The notes: generated by a model from the letters alone, not told the origin. A stretch of DNA of 64,000 bases from Nectonema munidae (GCA_030549495.1 JAUIRK010000987.1:1-64000), one strand, 5' to 3'. Shown: positions 45,709 to 57,989, numbered from the stretch's first letter. Translations and numbers: made by a program.

Positions 45709-45916
45709 CTGGGGTGCGGAGTCGGATAATATAAGGTCCGACCCCTAAATTTTTGAATGCTGACTGACTTCGACTCCCACTCCTTTTATGATACCTCCGA
45801 CTCCTTAAAACTTTAGTCCATATTTTTACAGGACTTGTATAAATGTACTCAGTATTTCCTTATGAGTAAATATATATACAATTGCATAATTGTTATTATC
45901 CGACTCTGCACCTCTG
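45709..45916. mobile_element. Short MITE with GGTGCRGAGTCGGATAATA ends
   Basis: The left end CTGGGGTGCGGAGTCGGATA and the reverse complement of the right end, CAGAGGTGCAGAGTCGGATA, match with few changes. The interior repeats GTCCGAC / GACTCCGAC-type strings. No target duplication was found. Confidence 0.7.
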
Positions 45917-47713
45917 CTTATAACACGCAGCATCGATTCACACAAGAGAGTAATTAAATATTTGAAGGCATTATTTTTGCTTAGCTATTTGCTTTAATGC
46001 AGCATGGAAATTCAATTTGAAACTTTCCAAGTCTTTATTGATTGAAGGAAGAGCCTCAGTTGTTCTTTTAACTCTTTCAAGAACATGCCAGGTGTGAGAT
46101 CTGAAATTTCTTGCTGGTAAATCTCATATGTGGATGCGAATATCAAATAATTTCTAACACATGCACGCACACACACTCATCAATAGTTGTTCTGGTTATT
46201 ACTCAATAAGTCGATTACTTAACTGGTTAACAAAAAGTTGGTTAATCCCACCACTTAGGCGTCGTTCACAATTGACATCAAACTTTTTTTGATAAATTTC
46301 AACCCTCCCTCGTCAACTCTTAGATAAAGAATATTCAAAGAAAATCAGTTATATGACAATTACTACCCTTTTATTTTGGAGTTAAAAACTGAAAACCATA
46401 AAAATAAAAAATAAGCTTACTTTTAGAAAATTTAACAGGCGAAAACGTTGCAAGTTGAAAATCGAAATAGCGAAAGTTTTCACGAAAAAATGAATGCCAA
46501 AACAATTCAAGAAATATAAACCCCATTTTCAAGCAAATCTACAGAACCACTTGAGAGCACTTCTCCTTTCCTAGATGAATTTATTAAAGGCACTCCAAGT
46601 AACTTAACCATGTGATTGTTTAAAACAACTGGCATTCGCTCCTCGTAATGAGATTTACTTTTCAATGTAGGAAGTTGTTAATTTTACTGGCTGTGTCTTA
46701 TAACTTAAAATTTATACGCTTGAGAAGGGTGTGCAATATCTATAATATTTATCTAAACAAAACAATTTTTTTAACTTGAATAATTTTATTAGATATATAT
46801 GTGTGAAGTAGGAAATATAAATAACTTATCCTATTTTAAAAACATTATTTATCTCAGTCGCAAAGATCAATCTGTTATAACGCGCCCTTCAATAGCTATA
46901 CACAATTTATACATCAGCATAAAGGTGAGAAAAATATGTACAGAAGGAACGTCGATTAAACTGTCAAACACATCAAATGAAATATTTTCATAAACTCGAT
47001 TTGATATAAATCTTTTTTTAAAATCAATGAAGTTTAAAGATTAGTTTGATGTCGTAGGATATAACATTTGATTTGGATGCAGGATGACGTCGTTCCCGGA
47101 AAGAATAAGAAGAGCGAAGGGTGTGTGAATATAAGAGATGAGCAATTGAGATCGTATCTATCAGTTGGTAGGGATTGTGGTGGATGGAAATAAGGAGGTT
47201 GAGGCATATGTAAGAAAAAGAAGAAAATATAAAGACTGTGTTCGTAAGTATATTTCAAGGTAGAAGGAAAATGAAAAGTTATACATATAAATGAAAGATT
47301 TGAGAAAGTAAAAAAATAAAGAGGGACTAAATTTGAATGGCGATAGATATTAATTGGAAGAAGAAAGAAAAAGGTAAAAATAATTGTTATAAAACAAGAT
47401 TGAAACCAAGTAATTTGAAATATTAAGTTGGTTGAAAGGAAAATAATCACCCAGGGTCAAAGTGATAGTATTGCAATGCATTAGGTAGTATAATAAGATA
47501 ATTAATATTATCTTAATATTTATAATTTAATAAGTATAAATTAAGTTTGGAGAGCGAAAAATTTTGCGAAGGTATTCTGCTTCCAAAGGTAAAATATTCC
47601 AGGCCGGATTTTGGAATAAAATATCGACTGAATACAAGTAATACAAAGTGCCGTTCATTTAGATGAAGTATGTGCTATTTCGCGCAGGCCGTTGATATGG
47701 AAGAGTTTTCAAT
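45917..47713. other. Mixed AT-rich stretch, no firm gene
   Basis: A worn minus-strand patch at about 45960-46180 (TEALPSINKDLESFKLNFHA in one frame) looks protein-derived but was not recognised. Frames at 46799-46993 and 47450-47034 have no domain, and the latter merely reflects an A/G-rich plus strand. Confidence 0.4.
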
Positions 47714-48245
47714 AAACTTTACAGCTTTTTTGAATTTGGAAAAAAGTTTATCTTCATAGAAGGTACTTGTTTTGGCCCAAAATATGTTATCGTAAGACAT
47801 TTTAGGTTGAGTAAAAGCATAATAAACTTTACAGCTTTTTTGATTTTGGTAAAAAGTTCTTCATAGAAGGTACTTGTTTTGGCCCAAATTATGTTACCGT
47901 AAGATATTTTAGGTTGAGTAAAAGCATGATAAACTTTACAGCTTTTTTGAATTTGGAAAAAAGTTTATCTTCATAGAAGGTACTTGTTTTGGCCCAAATT
48001 ATGTTACCGTAAGATATTTTAGGTTGAGTAAAAGCATGATAAACTTTACAGCTTTTTTGAATTTGGAAAAAAGTTTATCTTCATAGAAGGTACTTGTTTT
48101 GGCCCAAATTATGTTACCGTAAGATATTTTAGGTTGAGTAAAAGCATGATAAACTTTACAGCTTTTTTGAATTTGGAAAAAAGTTTATCTTCATAGAAGG
48201 TACTTGTTTTGGCCCAAATTATGTTACCGTAAGACATTTTAGGTC
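47714..48245 (-). repeat. 110-bp tandem array made of LINE coding sequence, five copies
   Basis: AAACTTTACAGCTTTTTTGA marks copies starting at 47714, 47824, 47931, 48041 and 48151. Spacing is 110 bp (107 for the second). The last three copies are identical or nearly so. On the minus strand each unit reads FTQPKISYGNIIWAKTSTF and KLFSKFKKAVKFI, the segment just after the RT core of a LINE. Because 110 is not a multiple of three, each copy shifts frame. Confidence 0.93.
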
Positions 48246-49310
48246 TTACGTCATTTTTCGTCATTTTAGATTATATCTTTATTTTTGATAAAGATTTAAT
48301 TTGTCACTGGTATTTAAAATATTTTTTATCTTTGCGAAACAGCCCAAGTAAGAGAAGATTTCCCTAATAACTTTATTATAGTGTAGGTGGAATTCTAATG
48401 ATGATTCAAGGATTATACATAGATAATTCATATGTTTGGTTTCCGTTAAGACCTTTTGACCAATAGTAAGATGTAGAGGGTCTCTGTAATTGAATGTCAT
48501 ATATTTCGTTTTAGAGAAATTAATGAGTAAATCATTCTTAATGAACCAATTATTGAAGTTATCTAAAAATTCCATAATGGTTGATTGTTCTTTATTAAGT
48601 GAGTTGAAGTGAAATGTTACAGCACATATAAGAATAACAGTTTTATCTTGTTTAAGTTGAAACATGTCATTGATGTAAATATTAAAAAGGAGTGGGGATA
48701 GTACGGAACCTTGAGGAACATCATTGGAGATTGAGGATAAATTTGAGTAGCATGTATAGTGCATACGATCATTGAGAAAACTTTTGAGCAGTTGTCAGAA
48801 CTTGCCTCCAAAACCATACTTGTAGAGCTTATCAAGTAAAATATTGTGGTTAACCGTATCAAAGGCCTTACCAAAGTCAAAAAAGATGGTTAACACTTGC
48901 TTTCCTTTATTAACAGAAAAAGTAATACTGTGTTATAGATGCATCCTGTGTGAATAAGTTTTCTCTGAAACCGAATTGATACTTGTTTATAAGTTCATAC
49001 TTGTCGAGGTTCAAATATTATTCTCTCAAAAATTTTGCTATAGAAGGGCGGGATAGAAATAGGTCGATAGGAGACTTCATTTTTGGCACCTTGTTTATGA
49101 ATGGTTACAATTTTAGCAATCTTAAGATCGGAGGGATAGCTTGCAGTGTTATTATATTATAAAGATGCGCTATTTCAACGGAAAGATATGGAAGGCTATT
49201 TAAGCCTATGTTGTTTGTAATATCACATGTATTACTTTTTTATGCGTTGTACAGTTAAAATAATGTCATATTCGGAAATTTCGTTAAAATGGAAAGTATT
49301 GGCTATATTT
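47714..49310 (-). pseudogene. LINE ORF2 fragment, decayed, with internal tandem array
   Basis: On the minus strand from 49310: [58 protein letters not shown], then frame 48764-48279 with VPQGSVLSPLLFNIYINDMF. The usual YADD site is lost within VILICAVTFHF. MNYLCIILESSLEFH and YNKVIREIFSYLGCFAKIK follow. Next come five copies of a 110-bp unit encoding the post-RT segment (see repeat). Several frame changes. CR1/Jockey-like by general likeness. Confidence 0.75.
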
Positions 49311-49320
49311 TATTTTTACA

Positions 49321-50890
49321 ATAAAATAAATTTTTAAACAATGTAGAAAGATTATTATTTACATAACTCAATTATAAATATTTAGTATTTTTCAAATTTT
49401 ATTTTTTCCTAATTTCAATGTTTTTAACATTGCGATGGATTTTTTGACTGCATAAACTGAGAGGGTGATCAATTCTGAAATTCTTTTTAAAACTTCAAAG
49501 CAGAAATGCAAGCATTATATCACACTATCGTATGATCAGCGCTTTTGTTAAATGTCACTGAAAAATATTACTAGGTGCTACCCTAACTAAACACAGCACT
49601 TTGAGCCATCCTTTATTTGATTCTTGTTCCTTAGCATATCCTTCCCTTCGTTTACTGATTAAAGACAGCTTTCACTATATATCTCAATAGGATGGTTAGC
49701 TTACTTATTCTGTACTTCATTTCTCCCATACTTTAATGGTATCTAATTTTTTCTCAACATTCTAAACTGGGACTACCTTGGTAGCTTTACTTTCGTCAAA
49801 AATTCATTTTGTGCATTCTATGTTTGAAAAAACAGTTTTCAGAGTTTTTCTTCTTTGTTCATCTTGACTTCTTTTATTATTACGGGTGATATGAACAAAT
49901 AGAAAGAATAAGAGCCTTTTTGCCACTGCTTCACATAATGGCATAGTTATAGCAACTCCAACTGTTTGAAAATTTTAAATTACTTTTTTATTGAATTATG
50001 ATTGAAATATTAACTAATAAGAAAGTTTTGATTCACAAAGGAGGAGCTTCTTTGGTCGAGATGTTTTTTGAAAATCTCAATACTAGATTTATACACCATC
50101 TCCAATCGTTTTCATTGGAGAACGGTACATCTTCCGTGTAGACAAGTGGCATACTTGTTTCTTAGAACTATATAGCCCCCCCAAAGGACTACTTTTACAT
50201 TGACAACATGAAAGCATTTTATTAAACGAGTTACTATTTCATTTTCTTTTATGATCAGGCGTTCTTATTTCCACGTGTCTTAATTTCCCTTACTTCTCTC
50301 ATACTCAAATATTTGTACTATGATAAATAACAAGGAGTACAGAAATCAAAAACATGGACTATATTGTATTAAAAATGATTTTAAATTTGAAGCATATATT
50401 TTTATTGAAAATTTTATCCACAATCAAAAATGACTTTTTGAGAAAATCTAGTTTTTTTAAAATGCCAAACTTGATTGATGTTTTCCTAATTTGGAAAACT
50501 AAGTTCACAAATGAAGTGAGCATCGTAATAAAAAAATATAAATATATTTTATATCTTTATGAGATAATTTTCAGTCATACATCACTAATTCTATTTGCAC
50601 TTTGACACATTTTTTCACGGTAATGGTCAAAACTGAGTCCAATAATGAAATCAACATGGTGATCCAGTAAACAAATAATATCCAAGGAAATAATTTTGTC
50701 CAGAACCACAAATATAATTGATATTTTCACACTCTAATTGAAAAATAAGTAGAGAAAAAAATTAAGATGTTCGATTTATATAAATGTTTTTGGAAACACT
50801 TCCTCATTCGGAATTTGAAAATACTTTTAGAGATTTTTAAATCCTAATTGCTCTTTGACTCCACGCTTTCAATTTACGTCATATAATATA
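49321..50890. other. AT-rich stretch without recognised gene
   Basis: An 83-codon plus frame at 50354-50605 has no domain. Nothing else. Confidence 0.4.
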
Positions 50891-50891
50891 T

Positions 50892-50917
50892 CTGAAGAAG
50901 GTCATAATGACCGAAAT
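50892..50917 (+). ncRNA. Hammerhead-ribozyme-like core motif
   Basis: CTGAAGA is followed by a small hairpin AGGTC-ATAAT-GACC and then GAAA, the CUGANGA-stem-GAAA order of a hammerhead core. ATA...TAT after it could give a 3-bp stem III. A convincing stem I was not found. Similar CTGAxGAAGG...CCGAAA strings occur in Penelope-like and other retroelement ends. Activity is unproven. Confidence 0.3.
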
Positions 50918-50929
50918 ATTATTGCTGGT

Positions 50930-51719
50930 ATTTTGTTTTAAATAAAAGATTCACTCAACGTTTTCAATTTTATTTAAAATTTGAATGAATGTGTTCGTAA
51001 GCAATTTTATCATCAATTAGACATTTGCTACAAAGTTGCCATGTTTATTGGAAAAAAAATATATATGGGGTATGTGTTCCAATATATATGATTATAAAAT
51101 TTCAAGAGTGTATCTAGTGTAAACACTAAGTTATGAGCCATAGACACAATATAAAAATTTTGTTGATTTTGGTTGACAGTATTTTGACACAAGAGGGTCA
51201 TAAAAAAGTATCAAAAAATGCGGCTAGCTACAAAGTTATCCCGTTCAGAAGTAAGTTTACTTGATTATCTTTTAGAAGGCATAGCTTTAAAATGTGATTC
51301 GAATGGGCAGATAATTTTATGTATGTAGAATTTTATGTAAAATATCATCCCATTTACCCAAAATTTGGAGAAAAGGATCTCCGATTGTTGATTCCTTTTT
51401 TGTCAACTATCTTTATGAGGTAGGTTTTTCAGCCTTGTTGCATTAAAAACAAAATAACGAAATCGACATGATGTTCAAACCGATTTTAAACTTTCTTCCT
51501 TTAGGCCTAGAATTGTTATCTTGTAAAAGCTAAACACAACACCCATCACACTCTTGTCATAATAATTTTCGTCTTAAAAGCATTTGATTTTTTCATAAAC
51601 GTTGTAAATTTACTTTTGTGTAAAAAACAATGAAGTGCAAATATAGTGAATTATTACATTTCAAATATTTTATATTTTTAATCTATTTCCTAGATTTTGA
51701 GGTTTTCAAAGAAGAGAGG
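50930..51719. other. AT-rich spacer
   Basis: Nothing recognised. Confidence 0.4.
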
Positions 51720-52260
51720 ATCACAATGCTCCATTGTCATAAAAAATTGACAGCTTTTGAGATGAAGTTGGAATTATGGTATTCTTAGAAAGGAAAAATT
51801 TTGCTCGATTTTTACATGAACATGTGTTCATGAAAATGAGATTTTAATCGATGAAGATGTCCTCAAAATCGATTTCGATTAAATTCTGTGCAACATATCT
51901 TAGCCAAGAAATTTTTCTTTATTTTCCTAACCCACAGAAATCTAAAAATATCAATTTATCAAAAATGCGTTTATGATCTCCATTGGTCTCAGAAGACTTC
52001 TTAATTCAAGAACAGTTTTTTGATTTTATTAATCTTGAGGAGATGCAAAGCATGTTTTTAGCGAAATCTCTTGTAGCGATTTTTTGATTAAAATGGGAAA
52101 GTCCCATGCTGATGTTGCAAAGCTTGTTGTGAAAGTTCTGATCGATTTGCCCACTACATATGATCATGAGCAAGCGTTTTCCATGCTAATTAACCATATC
52201 CCGAAACAGATTCGAATTGAGTAATGATATAAGAGACAAATTGGTTTAGACAAAGCAGAT
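51720..52260 (+). pseudogene. hAT transposase relic (ZBED/SCAND3-like type)
   Basis: Worn codons: KLTAFEMKLELW (about 51745), then in shifting frames a middle part with LAKKFFFIFLTH, and a C-terminal piece SHADVAKLVVKVLIDLPTTY and DHEQAFSMLINHIPKQIRIE (52100-52220), which fits the hAT dimerisation motif (LPTTYxCExxFS). Many stops; ends not found. Confidence 0.55.
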
Positions 52261-53262
52261 GCATCCGTCCCATTGACTTGATTAAATTATTCAGACAATT
52301 TTTAAATAAACAACTATGTCCATTTTTTAGTTAATCTCAGTTTTCTCAAAGGTAGGCCTTAGCTACAGGTCGCATGTTGTATCAGACTGGTTTATTAGTT
52401 TATAGCAAATAAAAACCGTATAGTTCAGTTGAGAAATATGTTCAACTGAGGTTATTCAAACAACGAAATAAATTCAACAAGCCTACTAAATTTCTCTGCA
52501 AAAAACTAGCCCAAAAATAAGAAGGAGATAATGCACGCTTTTATTAGAAATATGGAAACAATCCAAGCAAAGTGAAATTCTTTAAAAGAATGGCCAATAC
52601 ATGGAATTTCTTAAAGTCATGTATTCATCCAATGCTTCCACAGGACCTAAAATAATGGTAAAGTAGAAGACAAATTTAGCAAGAAATCATAAAGTAAAAT
52701 ATAAAAAATTAAAAATCGATCCTTTGCATAGCATGAAATAAAAGTACACGTCTAAATGAGAAGCAAATTAAAACAACGTAGTAGAAACAAGCGTGTTTTT
52801 TTGCTATTCACGATTCCATATTTTAAGACTATAGTTGGATATATTCTCCAACAAGCATCGTTTTACCATTCCACTTCGACTTACGTAAGTTTTATGATTT
52901 GTTGTTCTATTTGTTTATTCCGGTCAGGAGATATACCCATGTAGTCGTAGCTTATAGCCCTAATTCTAAGTGCACTTACATAACTTGTTAATAGCAGGCT
53001 CACTAAACTGACATAACATGCATGAAGCTTGTCTTAGACAAAGGATAACCATCTTCTAATGTCTTTGAGAGGAGGCAACAACTAATCTAGCTATATCGCA
53101 TCTTCCCACTAACACTTGTGCTCGCCATAGGATATTTTAAGGCTCGCTTTTTTTTCTTTAACATTCCTTTATCGATAAATGCTACCGTGATTTTGTTAGC
53201 ATTAGATGGCGAATAAACAAAAGATGGGGTATCCACATTTAATCAAATTCAAAGCTTCTGTC
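52261..53262. other. Non-coding stretch, 3' flank of the small gene
   Basis: A 62-codon plus frame at 52756-52944 is not supported. The part next to 53262 is the 3' flank of the two-exon gene; GATTAAATG near 53238 could be a variant poly(A) signal (ATTAAA). Confidence 0.4.
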
Positions 53263-53635
53263 TTAAAATTTCTTTTGCATAAGTTCGATGATTCCTTCAT
53301 CTGAAGCAAGGATTAATCTTCTATCAGCGTTACTCATTATAAAATCAAATTTAAGAAATTTAGCTCCTGGAGCAGGCTTTGAAATTCCAATGGGATATCG
53401 TGGACATTCCTTCTAGAAAGTGAAGAAAATAACACTTTTCTTCTCCCGAATTTCAGATATTCCTACTCACATGACGTAAACTTGGCAAATAAGGAAGTGC
53501 ACAACCATCAAGACACGTAGAAAAATGCGAGACTTTAAGAACTACTTGATCGATGACTTCTTTTTGCTTCTGGGAGCATTCATTTTTACTACTCTTGATT
53601 GAACCTTTGCCACCTTGTAAAATCATTTTAGGCAT
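53263..53635 (-). CDS. Unrecognised small two-exon gene, 104 residues
   Basis: Exon 1 is 53635-53471 (55 codons) and exon 2 is 53412-53263 (49 codons plus stop), joined by a 58-bp intron with a strong donor GTGAGT and acceptor TTTCTAG. The splice keeps frame. The protein starts MPKMILQGGKGSIKSSKNEC and holds STCLDGCALPYLPSLRH, then KECPRYPIGISKPAPGAKFL and SNADRRLILASDEGIIELMQ. There is no signal peptide, membrane span or repeat. Cysteines at 20, 41, 45 and 58 might pair or bind metal. TATTGCAG just before the ATG could be an acceptor, so a 5' non-coding exon, or more coding exons, may exist upstream. I do not recognise the family. Intron, even codon use and lack of repeat partners argue for a host gene. 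Confidence 0.55.
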
Positions 53636-54679
53636 CTTTTCTGCAATACTTTACAATGCAAACAAAAAGTTAAAAGTACAGTTAATAAATTATATAATTC
53701 TCAGTAGCATTTATTGATTGCATAATTAATAAAAACAAAACAATTTGAATTTGCATATTAATTCTAATGCTTAAAAATACGAAAACTGACTTCAATTACA
53801 ATTTTTTCTATGGAAGTTACTCCCAAGAAGCAATTTTTCTTTTGCCAGTATCCTAATACACAGATAAGCACTCTCTAAAGATCGATTCAAGCTTGCTTCA
53901 AATGATTATCATATCTTTAACAATTGTTATGATATCATAGTTTAAGAGAAGTAGAATTAGAAGTAAGAAACTTCTAAAAGCTTGATTCCGCGGCTTAATA
54001 TGAAACTTAAATTCTTTATGGGTCAATTTAATACTCGTTAACAAGATATTATTTATTGACAATATAAACATAAAATTTTCCGCACATATCTATACGCACA
54101 ATAATAGGATGTATATAATATGACTTTAGATTATTATCTAATGCTTTTCGTTGGCCAAAAGCTGGAAGAATCAATTTATACATCAGGTCAAGTTATACGA
54201 TTAAAAATATGCTACACAAATTATTACAGTGTATTCTCTCAAGGTTAGCGGTATCGCTACTCACTAATTTTCTTCCATGATTCTTCAGAACCACGGCCAG
54301 GTAGGAAGACTTCATACTGTGAAGATTTGTTACCTCAAGTAGCGAAGCTTAATATGTGGGACATGCGTTTATTCAAACATATTCTTGTTCCCTTTTCAAT
54401 AAAAGTATCAGGATCAATATGTAAGCACAAACAAAAATTGATAGCGAATTTCCTATAAATACAATGAAAAATACGACGCTTGGCAGCTATCAAAAAACGT
54501 AGCGCACATATTCGTTCTTTATTAGTTCGAGACCTCAATGATGTACCTAGAGAGAAGTTGATCATACCACCTCAACTCTTCAAGGAATTTAAGTAGCGTC
54601 TAAGAATACACAACGAAATAATAATCTTACAAATATGAAAGTCAGCATGTATAAAACTAAAATCGTTTTCATGCATATC
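53636..54679. other. Stretch upstream of the small gene
   Basis: A 76-codon minus frame at 54565-54335 (TNKERICALRFLIAAKRR) is basic and less AT-rich than its surroundings, but has no recognised domain or clear splice partner. The rest is AT-rich. Confidence 0.4.
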
Positions 54680-56690
54680 AGGAGCGCACATCCTCAAAAT
54701 TATTGGGGGCGAATTTTTGTTGTTGCAATTTTCAAAATTACTGGTCTGGAAATACCACTGGAGAACAAATATTCAAGCAATCCTTTAAAATAGAGTGTAT
54801 TCAGCGCATAACTAAATTTATAAGACTACTTTATATTTTTTTTTTACAAATTTGGTGAATTTAAAAACTATACTTCCAGCGAAAATATTTTAATTAAATT
54901 TGCATATCGTATATACACTACTTTAAAAAAATCCAAAATTGTTGGGGGCGAATAGGCTTTTCATTTGAAAATGAAGTAGTCTATCAGGCACACTACAGGA
55001 ATTGATGAAAGGAAATTTGATTGATAGAGGAAATAACTGAAAACAAAGGAATGAAGGTTGGAGAGTTTTATATGAGTGAATGTAGTCTGAAGGAAAGGAG
55101 TCTACTAGAAATCCTGCGATGTTTATATGAAAAAAATGTGTTTGATTCAGGCGCGCACATCCTTGAAATTATTGGAGGGGGTGGACTTTCAAGCGTCTTC
55201 CAAAAAAGACAACAAATTTTCTTGATTTCCTACTCATCTCTTGTCTATTCTATTTCATTCTTAATTAAGCTTAATGTAAACTTTAACCCTCGTCCTATTT
55301 AAAGTCAACAATGAATGAGGACTTATAAATAGCTCCTTCTTTCTCACTTCAAATAGATGCGCACCATCTCCAAATTATATGTGGAAAGGGGGTAAAGATA
55401 TAAATTAACAATAAAAAATATGAGATTGTTTATCGGCAATTTATTTGATATTTTCAAGTTTTTATAAGCAGCAAAAGCCAACGTTGAAGTAGCTAACCCT
55501 TATAGGGTGATTTGGTAACGCTTGTATTTTTTACATTTTGTAATCACTTTTCATAAAATTATTTAAGTCTAAGAACACAAAATCATAAAAAAAACTATTT
55601 AAACAAACATAAATCATAAAAATCATAGTATACGAGAACAAGGAAATCATTGCGTTTTTTGACTATTTCTGCCTACAAATAAAATTCTGACAGCTTTCAT
55701 AATAGATCAAGAACATTTCTAACAACTGAAACATATTGTTTCGATATTATATTTTTATTATAATAATCAACAAATTTTCTTTAAAAAAATGATTTAATTA
55801 ATTAAGTAGTGTTACTTACAAAATTTATTAAAGTTTTCAAATGTAACAAACGTACTGATAAAGATTAAGTGACCTTTGTTGAAAATTTTTTTTACCGCGA
55901 GTCTGACAATATTCATTGATATAAAATTGTAACAATTGAAAACTATTTTTCTCTCATTTAAAAACAAAGAAATTTTCATTTTTGCAAAATGTTTGGCGTA
56001 TTGATGGAGCTAAATTTTAACAAAAAATCTTTGTGATTAATTTGAATAGCTGAATTTTGGTATCATAAAAAAAGGTTCTGAAAATATTGAACTTATATTT
56101 CTCTAAAAACTAGTTTCTAACGAGATAAAATAGAATTATTTATAATTTAACTCTAAATACAAATTAGAGAGAAGCAGTGGCGTAGCCAGAAAAAAAGTTG
56201 ATAGGGGGACAATTTAAAAGTTAAAAAACTTGCGCAACATTATTTATACTTTCTTGATCCCTTCATTGGAGAAATTTTCAAAAACTGATATCGCATAAGG
56301 TACATGGGGCACCATGCGGTACATAGGAGAGTGGGCACGGCCCTCAGGCCCCAGCCTAGCTACGACACTAGAGAGAAGAGAGCTGAATGAGATAGGAGAG
56401 CTTAAACAAGAGAAGAGAGTTTGAGTGAAAAAAGAGAGCTTGGATGCGAGCTTGAGTTTTAGCAGAGAAAGCGGAAGAGAAAAACAGAGAAGGAGAGAGA
56501 AAGAGAATCACTGTGAGTGACAGAAGATGAGAAAATCTAGTGGATCATCAACATATGTTTGCTCAAAAATACTACAAGGAGACACTGTGATAAGCATTGC
56601 TTACTTATTGTGTGAATATTGAAACAATGGATTATTATTATTATATAGCTCTCACATCGTTTGTAAAATATTTTTGATAGAAATTTAGAG
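54680..56690 (+). repeat. Large dispersed repeat, copy B
   Basis: Collinear with copy A (20174-23070), beginning CAGGAGCGCACATCCTCAAA and ending near TCGTTTGTAAAATAT. It keeps the empty site of the 525-bp MITE (CATATCGTATATACACT, about 54903) and lacks the SINE and GGTC-ended MITE of copy A. A second GCGCGCACATCCTTGAAATT lies inside at about 55150. The 93-codon frame at 55021-55302 is not supported. Confidence 0.8.
56174..56370. mobile_element. hAT MITE, 197 bp (copy in repeat B)
   Basis: Ends CAGTGGCGTAGCCAG and GCCTAGCTACGACACTA, flanked by a perfect 8-bp duplication GAGAGAAG (56166-56173 and 56371-56378). It sits at the same place as 22704-22900 in copy A. Confidence 0.88.
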
Positions 56691-57269
56691 CAGCTTGGCA
56701 TGATGTTTGACTCGAAAGTGTGCATTCCCTCTTTAAAACAATTTATTTCAAATGAGAGCTCGCATAATCCTCCTTTATCCAAACTCATAAGGAAGAATAT
56801 GCTGCAAGAATTGAATTTGAAACTGTCGATAAAAATAAAATTGAAGAGCTTAAGACTTACATCCACACAACAAAGCGTGAACACCACTTTAACGGTATTC
56901 TATTTATTTTTAACAGTAGAATTAGCTCATCAAGTCATTTATGCAACGTCAGAGAGGTGCAGTTTTATGAAAGTTGACACTCATATATTTGCCATATTAT
57001 CACATGATTATAACTCAATTACCCCCTCCCTTGACTTCATGTAGTAATATAGTTGTAAAATTCAAATGAATAAGAAAAGTAAACAACTGCAAAATGGATA
57101 CAGATTTGACAAAGTTATAAATGCAAATTTCATCAAAGTTATTCCAAAACAACTCGTTTCTTTGCCAACATGTTAAAGAAGAAAGCTTAGAGCCCAGCAT
57201 GTATGATGTAAGATAGAGACTAAATTAGCAAATACAAGCAAAAAAACGAAGGTTCCAAAATTACAGTCG
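56691..57269. other. Stretch with an unsupported 114-codon frame
   Basis: The plus frame 56700-57044 begins MMFDSKVCIPSLKQFISNES. No domain was recognised and composition matches non-coding surroundings, so I do not call a gene. Confidence 0.35.
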
Positions 57270-57420
57270 CTGTCACCCAACATTAGAATCATTCTCTGAA
57301 AAAAGGAAAAGAGCACATTTTCAGGCATGCACATGGAAAAGTGTAATGAATGCCGATCGTTCTAATATGGATGCAGAGGAAATTGGATGGATTAAAGATG
57401 AGGAATCAAAAGGTCTGTTA
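57270..57420 (+). pseudogene. Fragment of a repeated arthropod-type protein gene (weak)
   Basis: One frame gives LESFSEKRKRAHFQACTWKS then MDAEEIGWIKDEESKGLLTV. The layout (RAHxQxxxWK ... GWxKxEExGxLxP) resembles a family of repeated proteins that usually continues into a Cys-rich CXC domain. The continuation is not present. Confidence 0.25.
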
Positions 57421-57989
57421 ACGGTTGGACGCCAGGGTAAGACAGCGCTTACGAAACCCTCAATACAAAAAATTTCATTTTTGGTTAAATCATTATCCCG
57501 ATACCCTAGCCCAAAAATTTGCTATCAAGCTGCTAATATCTATTTTACTTCATGTTCAGTTTAAAAGTGTTAACTTTGCTATTTCATTTTTTGTGTTGCC
57601 GCCAATAATAATAATTTCAAGTTTCTATGCGTCTGACGCACACGTTCCTATATTATGCAATGAATCCTGAAAGGGAATTTTTCATTAAGAATGCTACTCA
57701 TTGATTAAAAAGATCTCATCAAAGTAGTTATGATATTCTTGCTGTCAAATGTACCTTTACCAATTACTGAAGCAAAAATAAATCTGTCTTCTTATATAGA
57801 TATTTAAATTAAAAAATTCCTTAAATCTCATAGAACTCCTTTACCATAGATTATCTAAACCACCAAGATGGGAAATTTACTCTGACTTTGGGTACCACCA
57901 TCACTATAAGATGTCAACGTGTGGATTTGACTAAGTTCAAACCGTATGTACTGTTTTCTGCAAATCCTTTCAAATAAGAAATTGTCAAA
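57421..57989. other. AT-rich spacer
   Basis: Nothing recognised. Confidence 0.35.

Noticed and set aside
47034-47450. 138-codon minus frame, hydrophobic
   Set aside because: It mirrors an A/G-rich plus strand; no domain, no splice signals, biased toward Phe/Ile/Ser from composition.
54335-54565. 76-codon basic minus frame as a possible ribosomal or host exon
   Set aside because: No family recognised and no convincing splice sites around it.
55021-55302. 93-codon plus frame in repeat copy B
   Set aside because: The matching part of copy A does not keep the frame.
56700-57044. 114-codon plus frame
   Set aside because: No recognised domain, no partner exons, and composition like the surrounding non-coding DNA.
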